From the NCBI GenBank assembly GCA_910575255.1, contig CAJTEM010000008.1:62001-126000 (forward strand): 64,000 nucleotides of DNA. Reading direction: 5' to 3'. The position numbers and the translations under genes are program-made. Positions 1 through 9,284 of this stretch are shown here, one piece after another. The stretch is from Lachnospiraceae bacterium (GTDB lineage: Bacteria > Bacillota > Clostridia > Lachnospirales > Lachnospiraceae). The first letter of the stretch is position 1, and each line of letters starts with the position of its first letter. The notes under the pieces are model-generated. The model saw only the letters and a program-made list of their open reading frames with translations. It was not told the origin of the DNA and ran no database searches.

Positions 1-914
1 GATCGCTCGGACAGCCGGAAATAAGAATATGGCATCAGTGTCTTTTTCGCTTCCAGACGGGGAAGCTTTTTATATTCCTTTTCCGTCATCGGCTTTTTGT
101 CTCCGGCAAGTCCTTCCCCATGGAAAGCCCCGGTGATCACCACGATCCTCTCCGGGGAGATCCCCTCCTTGATTGCCTGCGAGACCGCACGGCGCATACA
201 GGCCTCTCGAATCAGATTCTCTGCTTCCTCGTCGCCAGCGTCTTCCTCGTCTCCAAGCGAAAGCTCACGCAGTGAGCGGCCGAACTCCGCCGCCCCCCTG
301 CGATAGCCCTCCTCGTCCCCGGCATGCTCCATCGTCCGCTCCCAGAAGGTTTCGTTGTCCCCGTCCTCTGAGAGTTCATCCAGCCTGCGATATACGTAAG
401 ACGTGGGACTCTCCGCATCTCTGCCCTGGCTTTCTTCTGCATCCCGGCCTTCCGCTTCCTGGCCTTCTGCCTTCTGGCTTTCTTCCGCATCCCGGCCTTC
501 CGCCTGCTCTCTCTGCCATCGCTCCCGCCTCTTTTGCTCCAGCCCCAGAAACACCTCCGACGGAAGGTCACAGAACCGGCATGCGCAGCCATGCTCCCTG
601 GCCCACAGGATCGCCTGATATTCCGGCGAATACAGGGCAAACGGGTAGAGAACCGTCCGGATCGGAAGCTCTTTGGTATAGGCCATCACAGCGACCGGCG
701 GCTTCACTTCGTCTGAGCCCAGATCCTCTATCAGCTCCGAGAAATCCTCCGGCCCTTCAATCAGTACCAATTCCGGTTCCGCCCGGTCCAGGTATTCCCG
801 GACATAATAAGCTCCTGCCGGCGACAGATGCCGGATACCGAACACGTGCGGCATCTTCTTCCCTCTGTCTGCGTTTTTTTTCTCCGCCTGTCTTTTTTCT
901 GCTCCTCCCTCCAT
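1..914 (-). CDS. DUF5682 family protein, C-terminal part outside window
   Basis: The minus-strand frame is open from position 914 to the window edge, giving about 304 residues. After a lysine-rich start it reads PHVFGIRHLSPAGAYYV from about residue 22, then LVLIEGPEDF and later VVITGAFHGEG, which match my memory of the DUF5682 family; its biochemical function is unknown. An acidic low-complexity linker near residues 130-170 contains a duplicated EGRDAEESQ unit. The ATG at 914 overlaps the stop of the upstream MoxR gene (TGATG), so the two are probably translationally coupled. An alternative start is the ATG at 854. In related loci I would expect a VWA-domain gene next, beyond the window. Confidence 0.8.
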   Translation of the reverse strand, partial: MEGGAEKRQAEKKNADRGKKMPHVFGIRHLSPAGAYYVREYLDRAEPELVLIEGPEDFSELIEDLGSDEVKPPVAVMAYTKELPIRTVLYPFALYSPEYQAILWAREHGCACRFCDLPSEVFLGLEQKRRERWQREQAEGRDAEESQKAEGQEAEGRDAEESQGRDAESPTSYVYRRLDELSEDGDNETFWERTMEHAGDEEGYRRGAAEFGRSLRELSLGDEEDAGDEEAENLIREACMRRAVSQAIKEGISPERIVVITGAFHGEGLAGDKKPMTEKEYKKLPRLEAKKTLMPYSYFRLSER

Positions 915-2008
915 CAATGGTTCAGCTCCTTGCACTCCTGATACAGGGAAAGCCATCGGGATCCCCGCTTCTTCATGATATTTTCCAGATATTCTTCCCA
1001 GACCTTTCCGTCCTTGGAATCCTCCTTGACGATCGCACCCTGAAGTCCTGCCGCCAGGTCATAATCCGTGATCACGCCATCTCCAAAGCTTCCGGCCAAT
1101 GCCATGCTGTTGGCCAGCAGAGAGATCGCCTCCGCCGTAGACAATACCCCGGAGGTTGCCTTCAATTTCTGCCTGCCGTCCAGGGTAGCGCCGCTGCGCA
1201 GCTCCCGGAAAATCGTACATACCTTCTCCACGACCTCAGCCTCCGGCAGACGTGCGTTAAGATCCAGGCTTCCCGAGAGCTGTTCCATCCGTGTCCGCAC
1301 AATGTCCATCTCCGCCTCCAGGCTGTCCGGCGTCGGCAAGACTACAATGTTGAACCGCCGCTTCAGCGCTGCCGACATCTCGTTGACTCCCTTGTCACGG
1401 GTATTGGCTGTCGCAATCACAGAGAATCCCTTTCTGGCGGGGATCTCCACGCCAAGCTCAGGTACCGAAATGCGCTTCTCCGACAGAATCGAAATCAGCG
1501 CATCCTGTACCTCGGACGCACACCGGGAAATCTCCTCTACCCTTGCGATCTTTCCCTGCTCCATCGCACGGTAGATGGGGCTGGGAATCATCGCCTCTCT
1601 CGAAGGCCCGTTGGCGATCAGCATCGCATAGTTCCACGAGTAGCGGATCTGCTCTTCTGTCGTGCCGGCGGTTCCCTGAATCACCCGGGTCGAATCCCCG
1701 TTGATCGCCGCCGTCAGATGCTCCGACAGCCAGGACTTGGCTGTTCCCGGCTCACCGATCAGAAGCAATGCCCGGTCTGTCACCAGAGTGGAGATGGCAA
1801 TCTCCACCAGCCTCTTATGTCCGATATATTTGGGGCTGATCTTAACATCCCCGGATTTCCCCCCGCAAATATAAGTAAGCACCGATTTCGGTGACATCTG
1901 CCACCCGGTCGGCACCGGATATTTCTCATTGGCAATCAATGCCTCGATCTCTTTCTGAAACAGCTGCTCTGCCGGCAGCCTCTGCACATTCTGATCCATC
2001 TCAGCCAC
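914..2008 (-). CDS. MoxR-type AAA+ ATPase
   Basis: A 364-residue AAA+ ATPase. The Walker A motif GEPGTAKS lies near residue 85, a Walker B-like stretch (IARVEEIS) follows near 155, and the sensor region reads ATANTRDKG near 203. MoxR ATPases usually act as chaperone-like remodelling enzymes with a VWA-domain partner; the substrate here is unknown. It sits between a large helical protein gene upstream and the DUF5682 gene downstream, with tight spacing on both sides, so it is probably part of one transcript. The start given is a GTG close behind AAGGAG; the ATG nine bases downstream (1999) is an alternative. Confidence 0.88.
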   Translation of the reverse strand: MAEMDQNVQRLPAEQLFQKEIEALIANEKYPVPTGWQMSPKSVLTYICGGKSGDVKISPKYIGHKRLVEIAISTLVTDRALLLIGEPGTAKSWLSEHLTAAINGDSTRVIQGTAGTTEEQIRYSWNYAMLIANGPSREAMIPSPIYRAMEQGKIARVEEISRCASEVQDALISILSEKRISVPELGVEIPARKGFSVIATANTRDKGVNEMSAALKRRFNIVVLPTPDSLEAEMDIVRTRMEQLSGSLDLNARLPEAEVVEKVCTIFRELRSGATLDGRQKLKATSGVLSTAEAISLLANSMALAGSFGDGVITDYDLAAGLQGAIVKEDSKDGKVWEEYLENIMKKRGSRWLSLYQECKELNH

Positions 2009-2035
2009 ATTCTCCTTTTTATTTCCGCAAATTCT

Positions 2036-3964
2036 TCATAGCTTCTCCACTGCCACCCCGCTCCAGAGTCCGTCTCTCCAGTGCTCCAGAATCGCGATTC
2101 CGTTGTCCAGCTTACCGTTCCGCCGCCGGATGATCTCATCCAACTCCTCTGCCAGCTCTTCGTTCGTCATAGGAAGCTCGCTCAGAAGCTGCCGCAGAAG
2201 ATACGAGGGAATGGAATTCCCATCCTTGACACAGGAAGTCAAAAGACCGTTATATTTCTTCCAGCCGCAACGCTTCATCATCCGGATTCCGTCCGTTGTC
2301 GGAGTCAGGCGCAGTGCACCTTCGTAGAAAAACTGCCCGTACGGCTCCTGCAGCTCCTCAACATCCGGCCGGTACAGCTTCGCCACCATCCAGTCATAAT
2401 AATTGCGGTACATGCTGTAGCTGTTGCGCCGTCCGCTGGCAAAGCGCCCGGGATAATGCAGCAGCAACGGATACCAGCGCAGATCCAGTCCTGCCGGAAT
2501 CCACCGGCACACCTTTCTCTCCCGCAATGGATTGCTTAACTCTTCTAAGGTAATACCGTATTTTCCCTCCTGTTCCCGGTAAACGATCTTGGAAAACCCG
2601 TAAAGCACCCCTGTGGCATCCTGCTTTTTCCCGGTCAGCTTGCGCAAAAGTCCCTCCGGATTGAGGAATTCGTGAAACCTCTCATACGTCTCTTTCGCTG
2701 TGGCTGTCAGCACCGAGGCCAAAAAAACCGGCTCCAGAAATGCATCCCCATGCTTTTCATACAATTCCTCGGCCAGACGGCATAAGGAGGGATGACAGCT
2801 GCGGATCACGGATTGGCTCAGCACTGCCGGCACCTCTTTGGGCAGGATATGGTACATGGTCTCGTAACAGCGGCAGATTCTTGCCGAATGCTTTCCTGCC
2901 GCCGCCTTCCACAAAAGTTCCAGACGCTGTCGGTACTGTTCCCGCTCCGCCCGTTCTCTGGCCTTCTCCTTTGCCCTCTCCTCCTTTGTCTCCTTGCCCG
3001 GATGTCTCTCTTCTGTGATTTCCTCGGCGGGAATTCCCCGGGCAATCCATTTCTCGATTTCCTCCGCAATCAGATCCCCGGCCCAGTCCTGATCCGAAGG
3101 CGTCAGATAACATGCCGTCTCCTCCGGTTTCTTTGCCATCCGCTCCTTCCAGAACCGTGCGGCTGCTTCTCCGTCCATATAGGACAAAGCCTTCATTGCC
3201 GCTTCCTTACATTTCCCCTTTTCTGTCTTCTGATAATCCAGAAGCAAAGACAGATTCGACATGTCATGCCGCAAGGCAAAAAGTGCCGGCTCCCGCACCT
3301 CTTTGCTTCCTTCTCTGGCCACCATGCGGTAAAATTCATTCTCCCTGTCTCCGGCAATCCGATCCAGCACCTCTACCCGACGGGCCATCTCTCTTTTTCC
3401 GTCCGCCGCAAAGTCCTGTTTCAGCAAAGGAAGGATTTCCTCTCCCTCCTGCTCCAGCCACCCGGCGACCAGATCCGCAAGCTCAGAATAGCTGTCGCCC
3501 AGGGCCTGCACCATCCAGTATTTGACCCGGTAATCCTCAAATATCTCCGGATCGTTCTCATGTGCCTCCTGAATCACGGCATATCGTCCGCCGCCGGTTC
3601 CCCGGAAAGCCTCCAGGACCGCCGCCATCCTCCCATAAGAAATCTTTCGGTAAAGATCACCGGAATGCCCGGCAATCTCCGGTGTCTTCAGTTCCCCGTC
3701 AATCTGATTCGACGCCTGTGTACACAGAACCGCATCCAGCAATCCCAACGTATCCAAAAGCACCCCGCTTTTGTCCTCGCATTGCGGATCCGTTACCTTC
3801 TCTGCCATGGCAGCGATCTTCTGAAACACCGGCGAGGCTTTCGCCAGAGGCTCCATCTGCCCAATGGCGCGTTTCAGACGAAAGTCCTCGGCAATCAGGT
3901 TCACACCGGCAATCGCCGCATTTTCCAGACGGTCACGTAACTCATATACTATATCCCAATTCAT
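2036..3964 (-). CDS. Large uncharacterised helical protein of the SWIM/MoxR operon
   Basis: A 642-residue protein with no recognised catalytic motif. It is rich in Leu, Ala, Glu and Arg and looks like helical HEAT-type repeats in its N-terminal two thirds, with a very charged segment (repeated KEERAKEKARERAE-like) near residues 330-350. The start ATG at 3964 follows AAGGAG at normal spacing; longer in-frame readings upstream lack a ribosome binding site and are rejected. It lies 64 bases after the SWIM gene and 27 bases before the MoxR gene on the same strand. By context it is probably a scaffold or adaptor of the same system. The HEAT-like reading is my inference. Confidence 0.8.
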   Translation of the reverse strand: MNWDIVYELRDRLENAAIAGVNLIAEDFRLKRAIGQMEPLAKASPVFQKIAAMAEKVTDPQCEDKSGVLLDTLGLLDAVLCTQASNQIDGELKTPEIAGHSGDLYRKISYGRMAAVLEAFRGTGGGRYAVIQEAHENDPEIFEDYRVKYWMVQALGDSYSELADLVAGWLEQEGEEILPLLKQDFAADGKREMARRVEVLDRIAGDRENEFYRMVAREGSKEVREPALFALRHDMSNLSLLLDYQKTEKGKCKEAAMKALSYMDGEAAARFWKERMAKKPEETACYLTPSDQDWAGDLIAEEIEKWIARGIPAEEITEERHPGKETKEERAKEKARERAEREQYRQRLELLWKAAAGKHSARICRCYETMYHILPKEVPAVLSQSVIRSCHPSLCRLAEELYEKHGDAFLEPVFLASVLTATAKETYERFHEFLNPEGLLRKLTGKKQDATGVLYGFSKIVYREQEGKYGITLEELSNPLRERKVCRWIPAGLDLRWYPLLLHYPGRFASGRRNSYSMYRNYYDWMVAKLYRPDVEELQEPYGQFFYEGALRLTPTTDGIRMMKRCGWKKYNGLLTSCVKDGNSIPSYLLRQLLSELPMTNEELAEELDEIIRRRNGKLDNGIAILEHWRDGLWSGVAVEKL

Positions 3965-4028
3965 AAAATGCTGCTCCTTTTTTCTGTGGAATACTCTGTG
4001 CGCTGTCTTCAAGGTCTGACGGAAACAG

Positions 4029-5486
4029 CTAATACAAAAGCCGTATAATTCCCTGATCTGTGACAATGCTGCAGGGACACATCCGGATCCTCCGCTTCTC
4101 TCTGTCATAATACATTAGCCCGAAAAGCGCCTGATCCTGAAATACCTCCGGAACCGGAATCCGTGCCAGGGCGGCCATACCATCCTCCTGGCCTGGTCTT
4201 CCTGCCAGCTCGATCCTGCCCCCGGCAGCATCCTCGAGCACCCAGCATTTCCCCTCCCCTGTTTCGGTGATACCAATCCTTGAAAATGCCAGCAGCATTC
4301 CGCAGGTATCCTCAGACAGAAGATTCTTCATCTCATTCTTTGCCAGCTTTACCGCCGATCCTACGTCCTTATGCGCATGCGCTCTCACTGACTTCAGTAC
4401 CTGTAAGGTTACCGGTTCCAGGGACGCCGCATCCCAGCGGACCCTCCGGTTCATGCCTCCCGGATAATAGTACAGCCGGCCAATCCGTGCCATATCAAAA
4501 CAGGAGTCCTCCTGCTTCACATATTTCAGCGCCTTCACCGGGCGATAATTACAGGTGCAGGAAATCTCCCCGGTATCCACATCCGCCCAGTACCCCAGAT
4601 CAATATATTCCTTCCTCGCCGCATCATAATCCACCTGAAACGACAACTGTACCAGCCTTGCCTGCTCCTTCAAAAGGCCCAGCTCTCCCAGCTGCTCCAG
4701 CTTCCAGATCCCTCCCAGCTTCTCATAAAGAATGTCGTCATCCGCCTCCGGCTGATCGGTGTCAAGCTTCTCATTCAGATAGTCCGTCGCCTTTTTTTCC
4801 AGAGCACGCAGCCTTTTTAGCACCTCCACGGCACGGTGGTAATGCTCCTTATCCGCATCCTTCTGATATGCCTCCATCTCCAATACCAGCTGATTCCAAT
4901 GATTCTGAGGCCCCGGCAGATAATAGTCCCCCAGCTGCTTTGCCAGATCCCGGTAATTCTTTAAGGACACGCTCCCCATGGAGGACAACCCTGTATTCAT
5001 CAGCTGGTCTGTCAGCTGCTTCATCAGCTTTAAGCCTTCCAGCTGCTTTTTGATCTTCTTGGTTCTTGCTGCCTTTCCGGACCGGGCGCTCTTTTCCGAA
5101 ACCGGCTTTTTCTCCCCTGCAGAAGCCGCCTTCTTCGCCTCCCGTGCCTGTTTCTTTTCCCGCTTATCCAGGATATCCGCCGGAATCTCCCCCAGCGCAA
5201 AGCTCTTTCCCGCCGCCATCTCAAACATCAGTCCCAGACTGTGCTTGCAAGGGAACTGCCGGCTCGGACAGCTGCAGCGGAATACCGGATGATCCTCATC
5301 CGCAAAATCTGCCGACACCACATAGTTGGACTTGCCGCTGCCTTTACACTCCCCCATATAAAAGCTGTCATCCTCTGACCGCATCAGGGACACAAACTTG
5401 CCTCCCGCAGAAAGCTTTCTGCCGTTGCTCACGGCATTGGCATTCGGCGCAAGAGACGCGATCTGCTGTTCACTAAATGTCCTCAT
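4029..5486 (-). CDS. SWIM zinc-finger domain protein
   Basis: A 485-residue protein whose N-terminal region carries a SWIM zinc-binding motif, CSCPSRQFPCKHSLG near residues 70-84 (CxC...CxH). SWIM domains bind DNA or proteins. A Lys/Ala/Arg-rich linker follows near residues 108-150 and then a long mixed C-terminal region of unknown fold. It is the first full-length gene of the SWIM / helical protein / MoxR / DUF5682 operon, which suggests it is a target-recognition component, though this is inference. The ATG at 5486 follows AAGGAGGTAAC, and this binding site directly follows the stop of a 26-codon leader frame. Confidence 0.87.
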   Translation of the reverse strand: MRTFSEQQIASLAPNANAVSNGRKLSAGGKFVSLMRSEDDSFYMGECKGSGKSNYVVSADFADEDHPVFRCSCPSRQFPCKHSLGLMFEMAAGKSFALGEIPADILDKREKKQAREAKKAASAGEKKPVSEKSARSGKAARTKKIKKQLEGLKLMKQLTDQLMNTGLSSMGSVSLKNYRDLAKQLGDYYLPGPQNHWNQLVLEMEAYQKDADKEHYHRAVEVLKRLRALEKKATDYLNEKLDTDQPEADDDILYEKLGGIWKLEQLGELGLLKEQARLVQLSFQVDYDAARKEYIDLGYWADVDTGEISCTCNYRPVKALKYVKQEDSCFDMARIGRLYYYPGGMNRRVRWDAASLEPVTLQVLKSVRAHAHKDVGSAVKLAKNEMKNLLSEDTCGMLLAFSRIGITETGEGKCWVLEDAAGGRIELAGRPGQEDGMAALARIPVPEVFQDQALFGLMYYDREKRRIRMCPCSIVTDQGIIRLLY

Positions 5487-5495
5487 GTTACCTCC

Positions 5496-5576
5496 TTATT
5501 GTCCATGCTTTTGGGACATTCTGATACACTCTTTGATGTTACCTTCTCCGGAAGACATCTTAAAAATGCTTCGCAT
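5496..5576 (-). CDS. Putative 26-residue leader peptide before the SWIM gene
   Basis: A short frame beginning MRSIFKMSSGEG, preceded by AAGGAGGAAGGCAA and ending in TAA immediately before the AAGGAGG of the SWIM gene. Its start codon sits in a small hairpin (AAATGCgaaGCATTT). The same first residues and ribosome binding site recur at 25891-25983 before ribH. It could be a translated leader that couples to the next gene or simply a repeated promoter-proximal sequence. Translation is unproven. Confidence 0.4.
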   Translation of the reverse strand: MRSIFKMSSGEGNIKECIRMSQKHGQ

Positions 5577-5773
5577 TTGCCTTCCTCCTTATACAACGTT
5601 GTACTGGTACAGCCCTGCACGGTTTACTCAGAATTCATGCAACGCTGTAATAATCGTTTCACCGGACGCACCCTGCGAAACAAAAAAGCAGGAGAAACGG
5701 AAGCAGCGCTCCCATATCCCCTGTTTTCAGCATCAAAACGGCACATATCCGCTTGCACAGATATCTGCAAAAC

Positions 5774-5805
5774 ACAAAAAAGCACGCCATCGGTGCCCTT
5801 TTTTG
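5774..5805 (-). terminator. Possible intrinsic terminator downstream of yebC
   Basis: On the minus strand AAAAAAGGGCACC is followed by a short loop and GCGTGCTTTTTTG. The stem is short and imperfect, but the T-run is good. It lies about 115 bases past the yebC stop codon. The rest of the 5577-5918 interval shows no convincing gene. Confidence 0.45.
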
Positions 5806-5918
5806 CATTCCGATGAACCAAAAAACCGAACGGCCTGAAGCACGCCTGACAGTTTTTAGTCTATACTTATTTCCATTCCCGGGCAGATACGGCCGAATCC
5901 GGCCTCTTCCCGTTCTTC

Positions 5919-6647
5919 CTACTCGTCCCAGTTATGATATACCGCCTGCACATCATCATCCGCATCCAGCAGATCCAGAAGCCGGTTCATCCGCTTGATG
6001 TCCTCCTCGTCCTTCAGCTCTACCCAGGTCTGCGGAATCATCGTCACATCCGCTTCCAGCATCTCGATATTCGCCTTTTCCAGCGCCTCCCGGACCTGGC
6101 TGAAATCATCCGGATCCGTAATCACCTCATAGCTGTCCTCTTCCTCTGCAAAATCCTCCGCTCCGGCATCCAATGCCAGCATCATCAGCTCATCCGCATC
6201 CATATCACAGTCTTCTTTGCCGATGACGATCTGTCCCTTTTTGTCGAACATAAAGGATACGCTTCCCTGCGCTCCGACATTGCCGTTGCCCTTGGTAAAA
6301 GCGCTCCGCACATTGGCCGCGGTACGGTTCTTGTTATCCGTCAGCGCATCCACGATGACCGCAACCCCGCTCGGCCCATAGCCTTCATAAGTCAGCAGCT
6401 CATAATTGACAGAATTCGCATCTCCTGCCGCCTTCTTGATCCCCCGGTCGATGGTATCGTTGGGCATATTGTTCGCCTTGGCCTTAGCAATCACATCCCG
6501 AAGCTTACTGTTGTTGGCCGGATCCGGTCCGCCCTCCTTCACTGCCACCGCAAGCTCTCTCCCGATCACAGTAAAAATCTTGCCTTTTGCGGCATCGTTC
6601 TTTTCCTTTTTATGCTTGATGTTCGCAAACTTAGAATGTCCTGACAT
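5919..6647 (-). CDS. yebC: YebC/PmpR family protein
   Basis: A 242-residue protein with the family's N-terminus ([14 protein letters not shown]) and internal [17 protein letters not shown]. The family comprises cytosolic transcriptional regulators, and some members have been linked to relief of ribosome stalling; which role applies here cannot be read from sequence. Length is normal and the frame intact. The start at 6647 is chosen because AAGGAG precedes it and family members begin at this residue. It stands alone between two intergenic repeats or hairpins. Confidence 0.95.
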   Translation of the reverse strand: MSGHSKFANIKHKKEKNDAAKGKIFTVIGRELAVAVKEGGPDPANNSKLRDVIAKAKANNMPNDTIDRGIKKAAGDANSVNYELLTYEGYGPSGVAVIVDALTDNKNRTAANVRSAFTKGNGNVGAQGSVSFMFDKKGQIVIGKEDCDMDADELMMLALDAGAEDFAEEEDSYEVITDPDDFSQVREALEKANIEMLEADVTMIPQTWVELKDEEDIKRMNRLLDLLDADDDVQAVYHNWDE

Positions 6648-6800
6648 ACAAACCATGCTCCTTATCTTTTCTCTTATCGTTCTTCTCAAATTCCTTTTTC
6701 ATTTTAACACTACTTCGCCCGAATATCAAGTCCGATTGACTTGCAATTCTGAGGAACCTCTCCTGGCAGAGTTTCTTTTCACCGGGAATAGCGAGCGAGA

Positions 6801-6872
6801 GGTACGCCATGGAAAAGGGAAGAGCAGCCTCTCGCAATGGTCTGCGGATTTTTCCTTGTTCCAAGGCGTACC
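6801..6872. repeat. Short derivative of the dispersed palindromic repeat
   Basis: An inverted repeat opening with GGTACGCCATGGAA and closing with TTCCAAGGCGTACC, enclosing AGAGCAGCC and GGTCTGCGG-like blocks. These are the outer-arm sequences of the large elements at 15030-15340 and elsewhere; the central hairpin is missing. It lies between the start of yebC and the end of aroD. Confidence 0.65.
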
Positions 6873-6902
6873 TTCTGAATCCCCCCCCCGCGAAACGCAG
6901 TC

Positions 6903-7670
6903 TTATAGATTGTAATTGCGGTGAATCACCTCCAGCACCTCTGCCAGCTCCCGGGCGCCCGGCTGGCCCGGCGCGGATCTCTGCCCGACCGCCCCAAAGG
7001 TAATCGCGGAACCAAAGGTCTCACCCACCATGCGGCTGACCAGCCCCAGAGACGCCATGGACATGGTCACGATCGGATTATCCACCAGTTCCTCACTGAT
7101 CTCCAGGGTAACCTCCAGAAGCGTCAGGACATCACGCCTCGACTGCGGCATCACTGCCAGCTTCAGGATATCCGCTCCCAGCTGCTGCATCTTCCGCAGA
7201 TATCCCCTCATCTCCTCCTTCGGCGGAGTCTTAAAAAAATCATGGGTGGAACAGATTACCCGCATCTGCATCCGATGGGCTTCCTCGAGAATCCGCACCA
7301 CTGCCTCGTCTCCGGTCATCAGCTCCACGTCCAGCAAATCTGCATAGCCGCTCTGTGCCACCGCAATATTCAGTTCCTCGTACTCCTGTGCCGGAAGCAG
7401 CTTCTCTCCGCCCTCCCTGGCTGTCCGGAAAGTGAATAAAAACGGTTTTTCTCCCAGCGCCTCTCTGATTCCTTTTGCCAGCTCAAGAACCTTTTTAGGA
7501 TCCGGCGCATCCTTATACCAGTCGGCCCGCCATTCCACAATATCCACAGGAAGACTCTGCATATTCTCTGCCGCCTGCAAAATATCCTCTGCCGCAGCCG
7601 CAACAATCGGTACACAGATCTTTGGCCTTCCCTGTCCAATGGCTACATTTCTCACTACGATCGGTTTCAT
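6903..7670 (-). CDS. aroD: Type I 3-dehydroquinate dehydratase
   Basis: A 255-residue class I dehydroquinase, which converts 3-dehydroquinate to 3-dehydroshikimate in aromatic amino acid biosynthesis through a Schiff base. The catalytic residues are visible: His143 in CSTHDF and Lys170 in ADILKLAVMPQ, exactly at the usual positions. EWRAD near residue 46 and the C-terminal GQRSAPGQ loop are also typical. The length is standard. No other shikimate gene is adjacent. The gene downstream is yebC, separated by a repeat; the gene upstream on the same strand is a MATE exporter about 95 bases away. Confidence 0.96.
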   Translation of the reverse strand: MKPIVVRNVAIGQGRPKICVPIVAAAAEDILQAAENMQSLPVDIVEWRADWYKDAPDPKKVLELAKGIREALGEKPFLFTFRTAREGGEKLLPAQEYEELNIAVAQSGYADLLDVELMTGDEAVVRILEEAHRMQMRVICSTHDFFKTPPKEEMRGYLRKMQQLGADILKLAVMPQSRRDVLTLLEVTLEISEELVDNPIVTMSMASLGLVSRMVGETFGSAITFGAVGQRSAPGQPGARELAEVLEVIHRNYNL

Positions 7671-7764
7671 CCCTCATCCTCCTTAGCATTCTCCCGCAAT
7701 CGGCCGAATTCCCTTTTTCAGATTCCCGCATAAAAACTGTCTTTTCTCCCTGCCATCCGGGCGT

Positions 7765-9156
7765 TTACGCATGCCCGTCCAGCTCCACTGCCAGATTCCG
7801 CAGCCATTTTTTCTGCCGGTAGCGAAGATATCCGACCACTGTTTTATAGATCTCTTCTGACATAACCATCGCATAGACCACGGCAATCGTCTGCCGCAGA
7901 TACAAGCCGCCCAGAAATGCCATCGGCACCCCGATCAGCCACACCCCGCTGGTGTCCAGAATCAGACACATCTTCGTATCCCCACCGCTTCGAAGCACGC
8001 CCACAATGTTCACGAAATTAAACATCTTAAACGGCATATAAAGGATAAAGACAATCAGACACTGATTCACATTCGCCGCCACTTCGGGCGAAATACTGTA
8101 CATAGCAATGATATTCCCACGGATGACGTAACAGAACACCATTGCTGCCAGCGTGACCAGAAACTGCAGAATAAAAAAGTTCTTCGCGTACTTCTCTGCC
8201 TGCTTTAACTTTCCTGCCCCCATCTCATTGCCCAGAATCACAGCCGTTGCCGCACTCAGCCCCTGAAACAGCACCACCGCTATATCCTGAATGGTGGTGG
8301 CTATCGTGATGGAGGCCACGGCATTGTCACCCATCCGTCCATAGGCCAGAGAATACATCGTCGTCCCCAGGCCCCAAATGAACTCATTGGCGATCACCGG
8401 GCTGGCGGTACCCAAAAACTGACGGAAAAAGGCTCTGCTGTAGCCAAACAATTCCCCGGGTCTGCCGGCAATGGGCGTATGCGTCAGATATACCACACAC
8501 AGAATCGCCGCCGACTCTGCAATCCTGGCAGTCAGCGTGGCAATCGCCGCCCCCTGCGCCCCCAGCTGCGGAGCCCCGAAATGCCCGAAAATCAAGATAT
8601 AATTCAAAGTGATATTGATCAGAATCGTCATGCAGCTGATCATCACCGGAGCCTTCACCCTCCCCACGGCACGCAGCATGGCCACATAGACATTGGTCAG
8701 AGCCGTGAACGGATAAGACAGAGCGGCCACGGTCAGGTATACGGCGCCGATCCGGATTGCCCCCTCACTGTCGGTAAAAATCCGCATCACTGCCGACGGA
8801 AACAGCACACTGGGGAGTACAAAAAACAAGGAACCCACAGACGCAATCAGAAGCGCCAGTCCTGTCACCTTACGGATATTCTTCGCATCGTGATTCCCCC
8901 AGTACTGCGCCGCCAGTACGCCGGATCCGCTTGCCACTCCGAATACCAGCAGGGAAAACACAAAAAACACTTTGTTTGCCAGTCCCACTGCTGCGATCGT
9001 CGTCTCTCCCAGCTGTCCGATCATCATCGTATCCACCAGATTCACAATCGTATTCAACATCCCCTGCAGCGCCACAGGCAGCGCAATCATCACTGCCTTC
9101 TTCAGAAAAATCCGATCCTGCAGCATATCCCTGGTATCCCCTATCACCCTTGCCAT
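7765..9156 (-). CDS. MATE family efflux transporter (copy 1)
   Basis: A 463-residue integral membrane protein with about 12 hydrophobic segments. The N-terminus (VALQGMLNTIVNLVDTMMIGQLGE) and the repeat-like second half are typical of MATE cation/drug antiporters. Substrate cannot be predicted. It is the first of five MATE-type genes in this window. The start follows GAGGGAATG. A hairpin at 9193-9215 separates it from the CorC-like gene upstream, so it probably has its own promoter. Confidence 0.92.
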   Translation of the reverse strand: MARVIGDTRDMLQDRIFLKKAVMIALPVALQGMLNTIVNLVDTMMIGQLGETTIAAVGLANKVFFVFSLLVFGVASGSGVLAAQYWGNHDAKNIRKVTGLALLIASVGSLFFVLPSVLFPSAVMRIFTDSEGAIRIGAVYLTVAALSYPFTALTNVYVAMLRAVGRVKAPVMISCMTILINITLNYILIFGHFGAPQLGAQGAAIATLTARIAESAAILCVVYLTHTPIAGRPGELFGYSRAFFRQFLGTASPVIANEFIWGLGTTMYSLAYGRMGDNAVASITIATTIQDIAVVLFQGLSAATAVILGNEMGAGKLKQAEKYAKNFFILQFLVTLAAMVFCYVIRGNIIAMYSISPEVAANVNQCLIVFILYMPFKMFNFVNIVGVLRSGGDTKMCLILDTSGVWLIGVPMAFLGGLYLRQTIAVVYAMVMSEEIYKTVVGYLRYRQKKWLRNLAVELDGHA

Positions 9157-9192
9157 CTCATTCCCTCCATTCTCATCCGGGGAGAAAAAGAA

Positions 9193-9215
9193 ACGCCTGG
9201 CCAGGCGTCCTTTTC
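9193..9215 (-). terminator. Hairpin terminator after the CBS/CorC gene
   Basis: The perfect palindrome ACGCCTGGCCAGGCGT is followed on the minus strand by TTCTTTTTC. It lies about 70 bases beyond the stop of the CBS-domain gene and before the MATE gene. Confidence 0.65.
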
Positions 9216-9284
9216 TTGATACTGCTCTCTGTTTTTGGAATTCCCTCTGCAGGACTGATAATCCGTTTTTTCAGCCGCTGCTTT

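Noticed and set aside
173-1894. A 573-codon plus-strand open frame
   Set aside because: It lies antisense to the DUF5682 and MoxR genes, is Pro/Arg/Leu-rich and has no recognisable domain; it is a shadow of GC-rich coding on the other strand.
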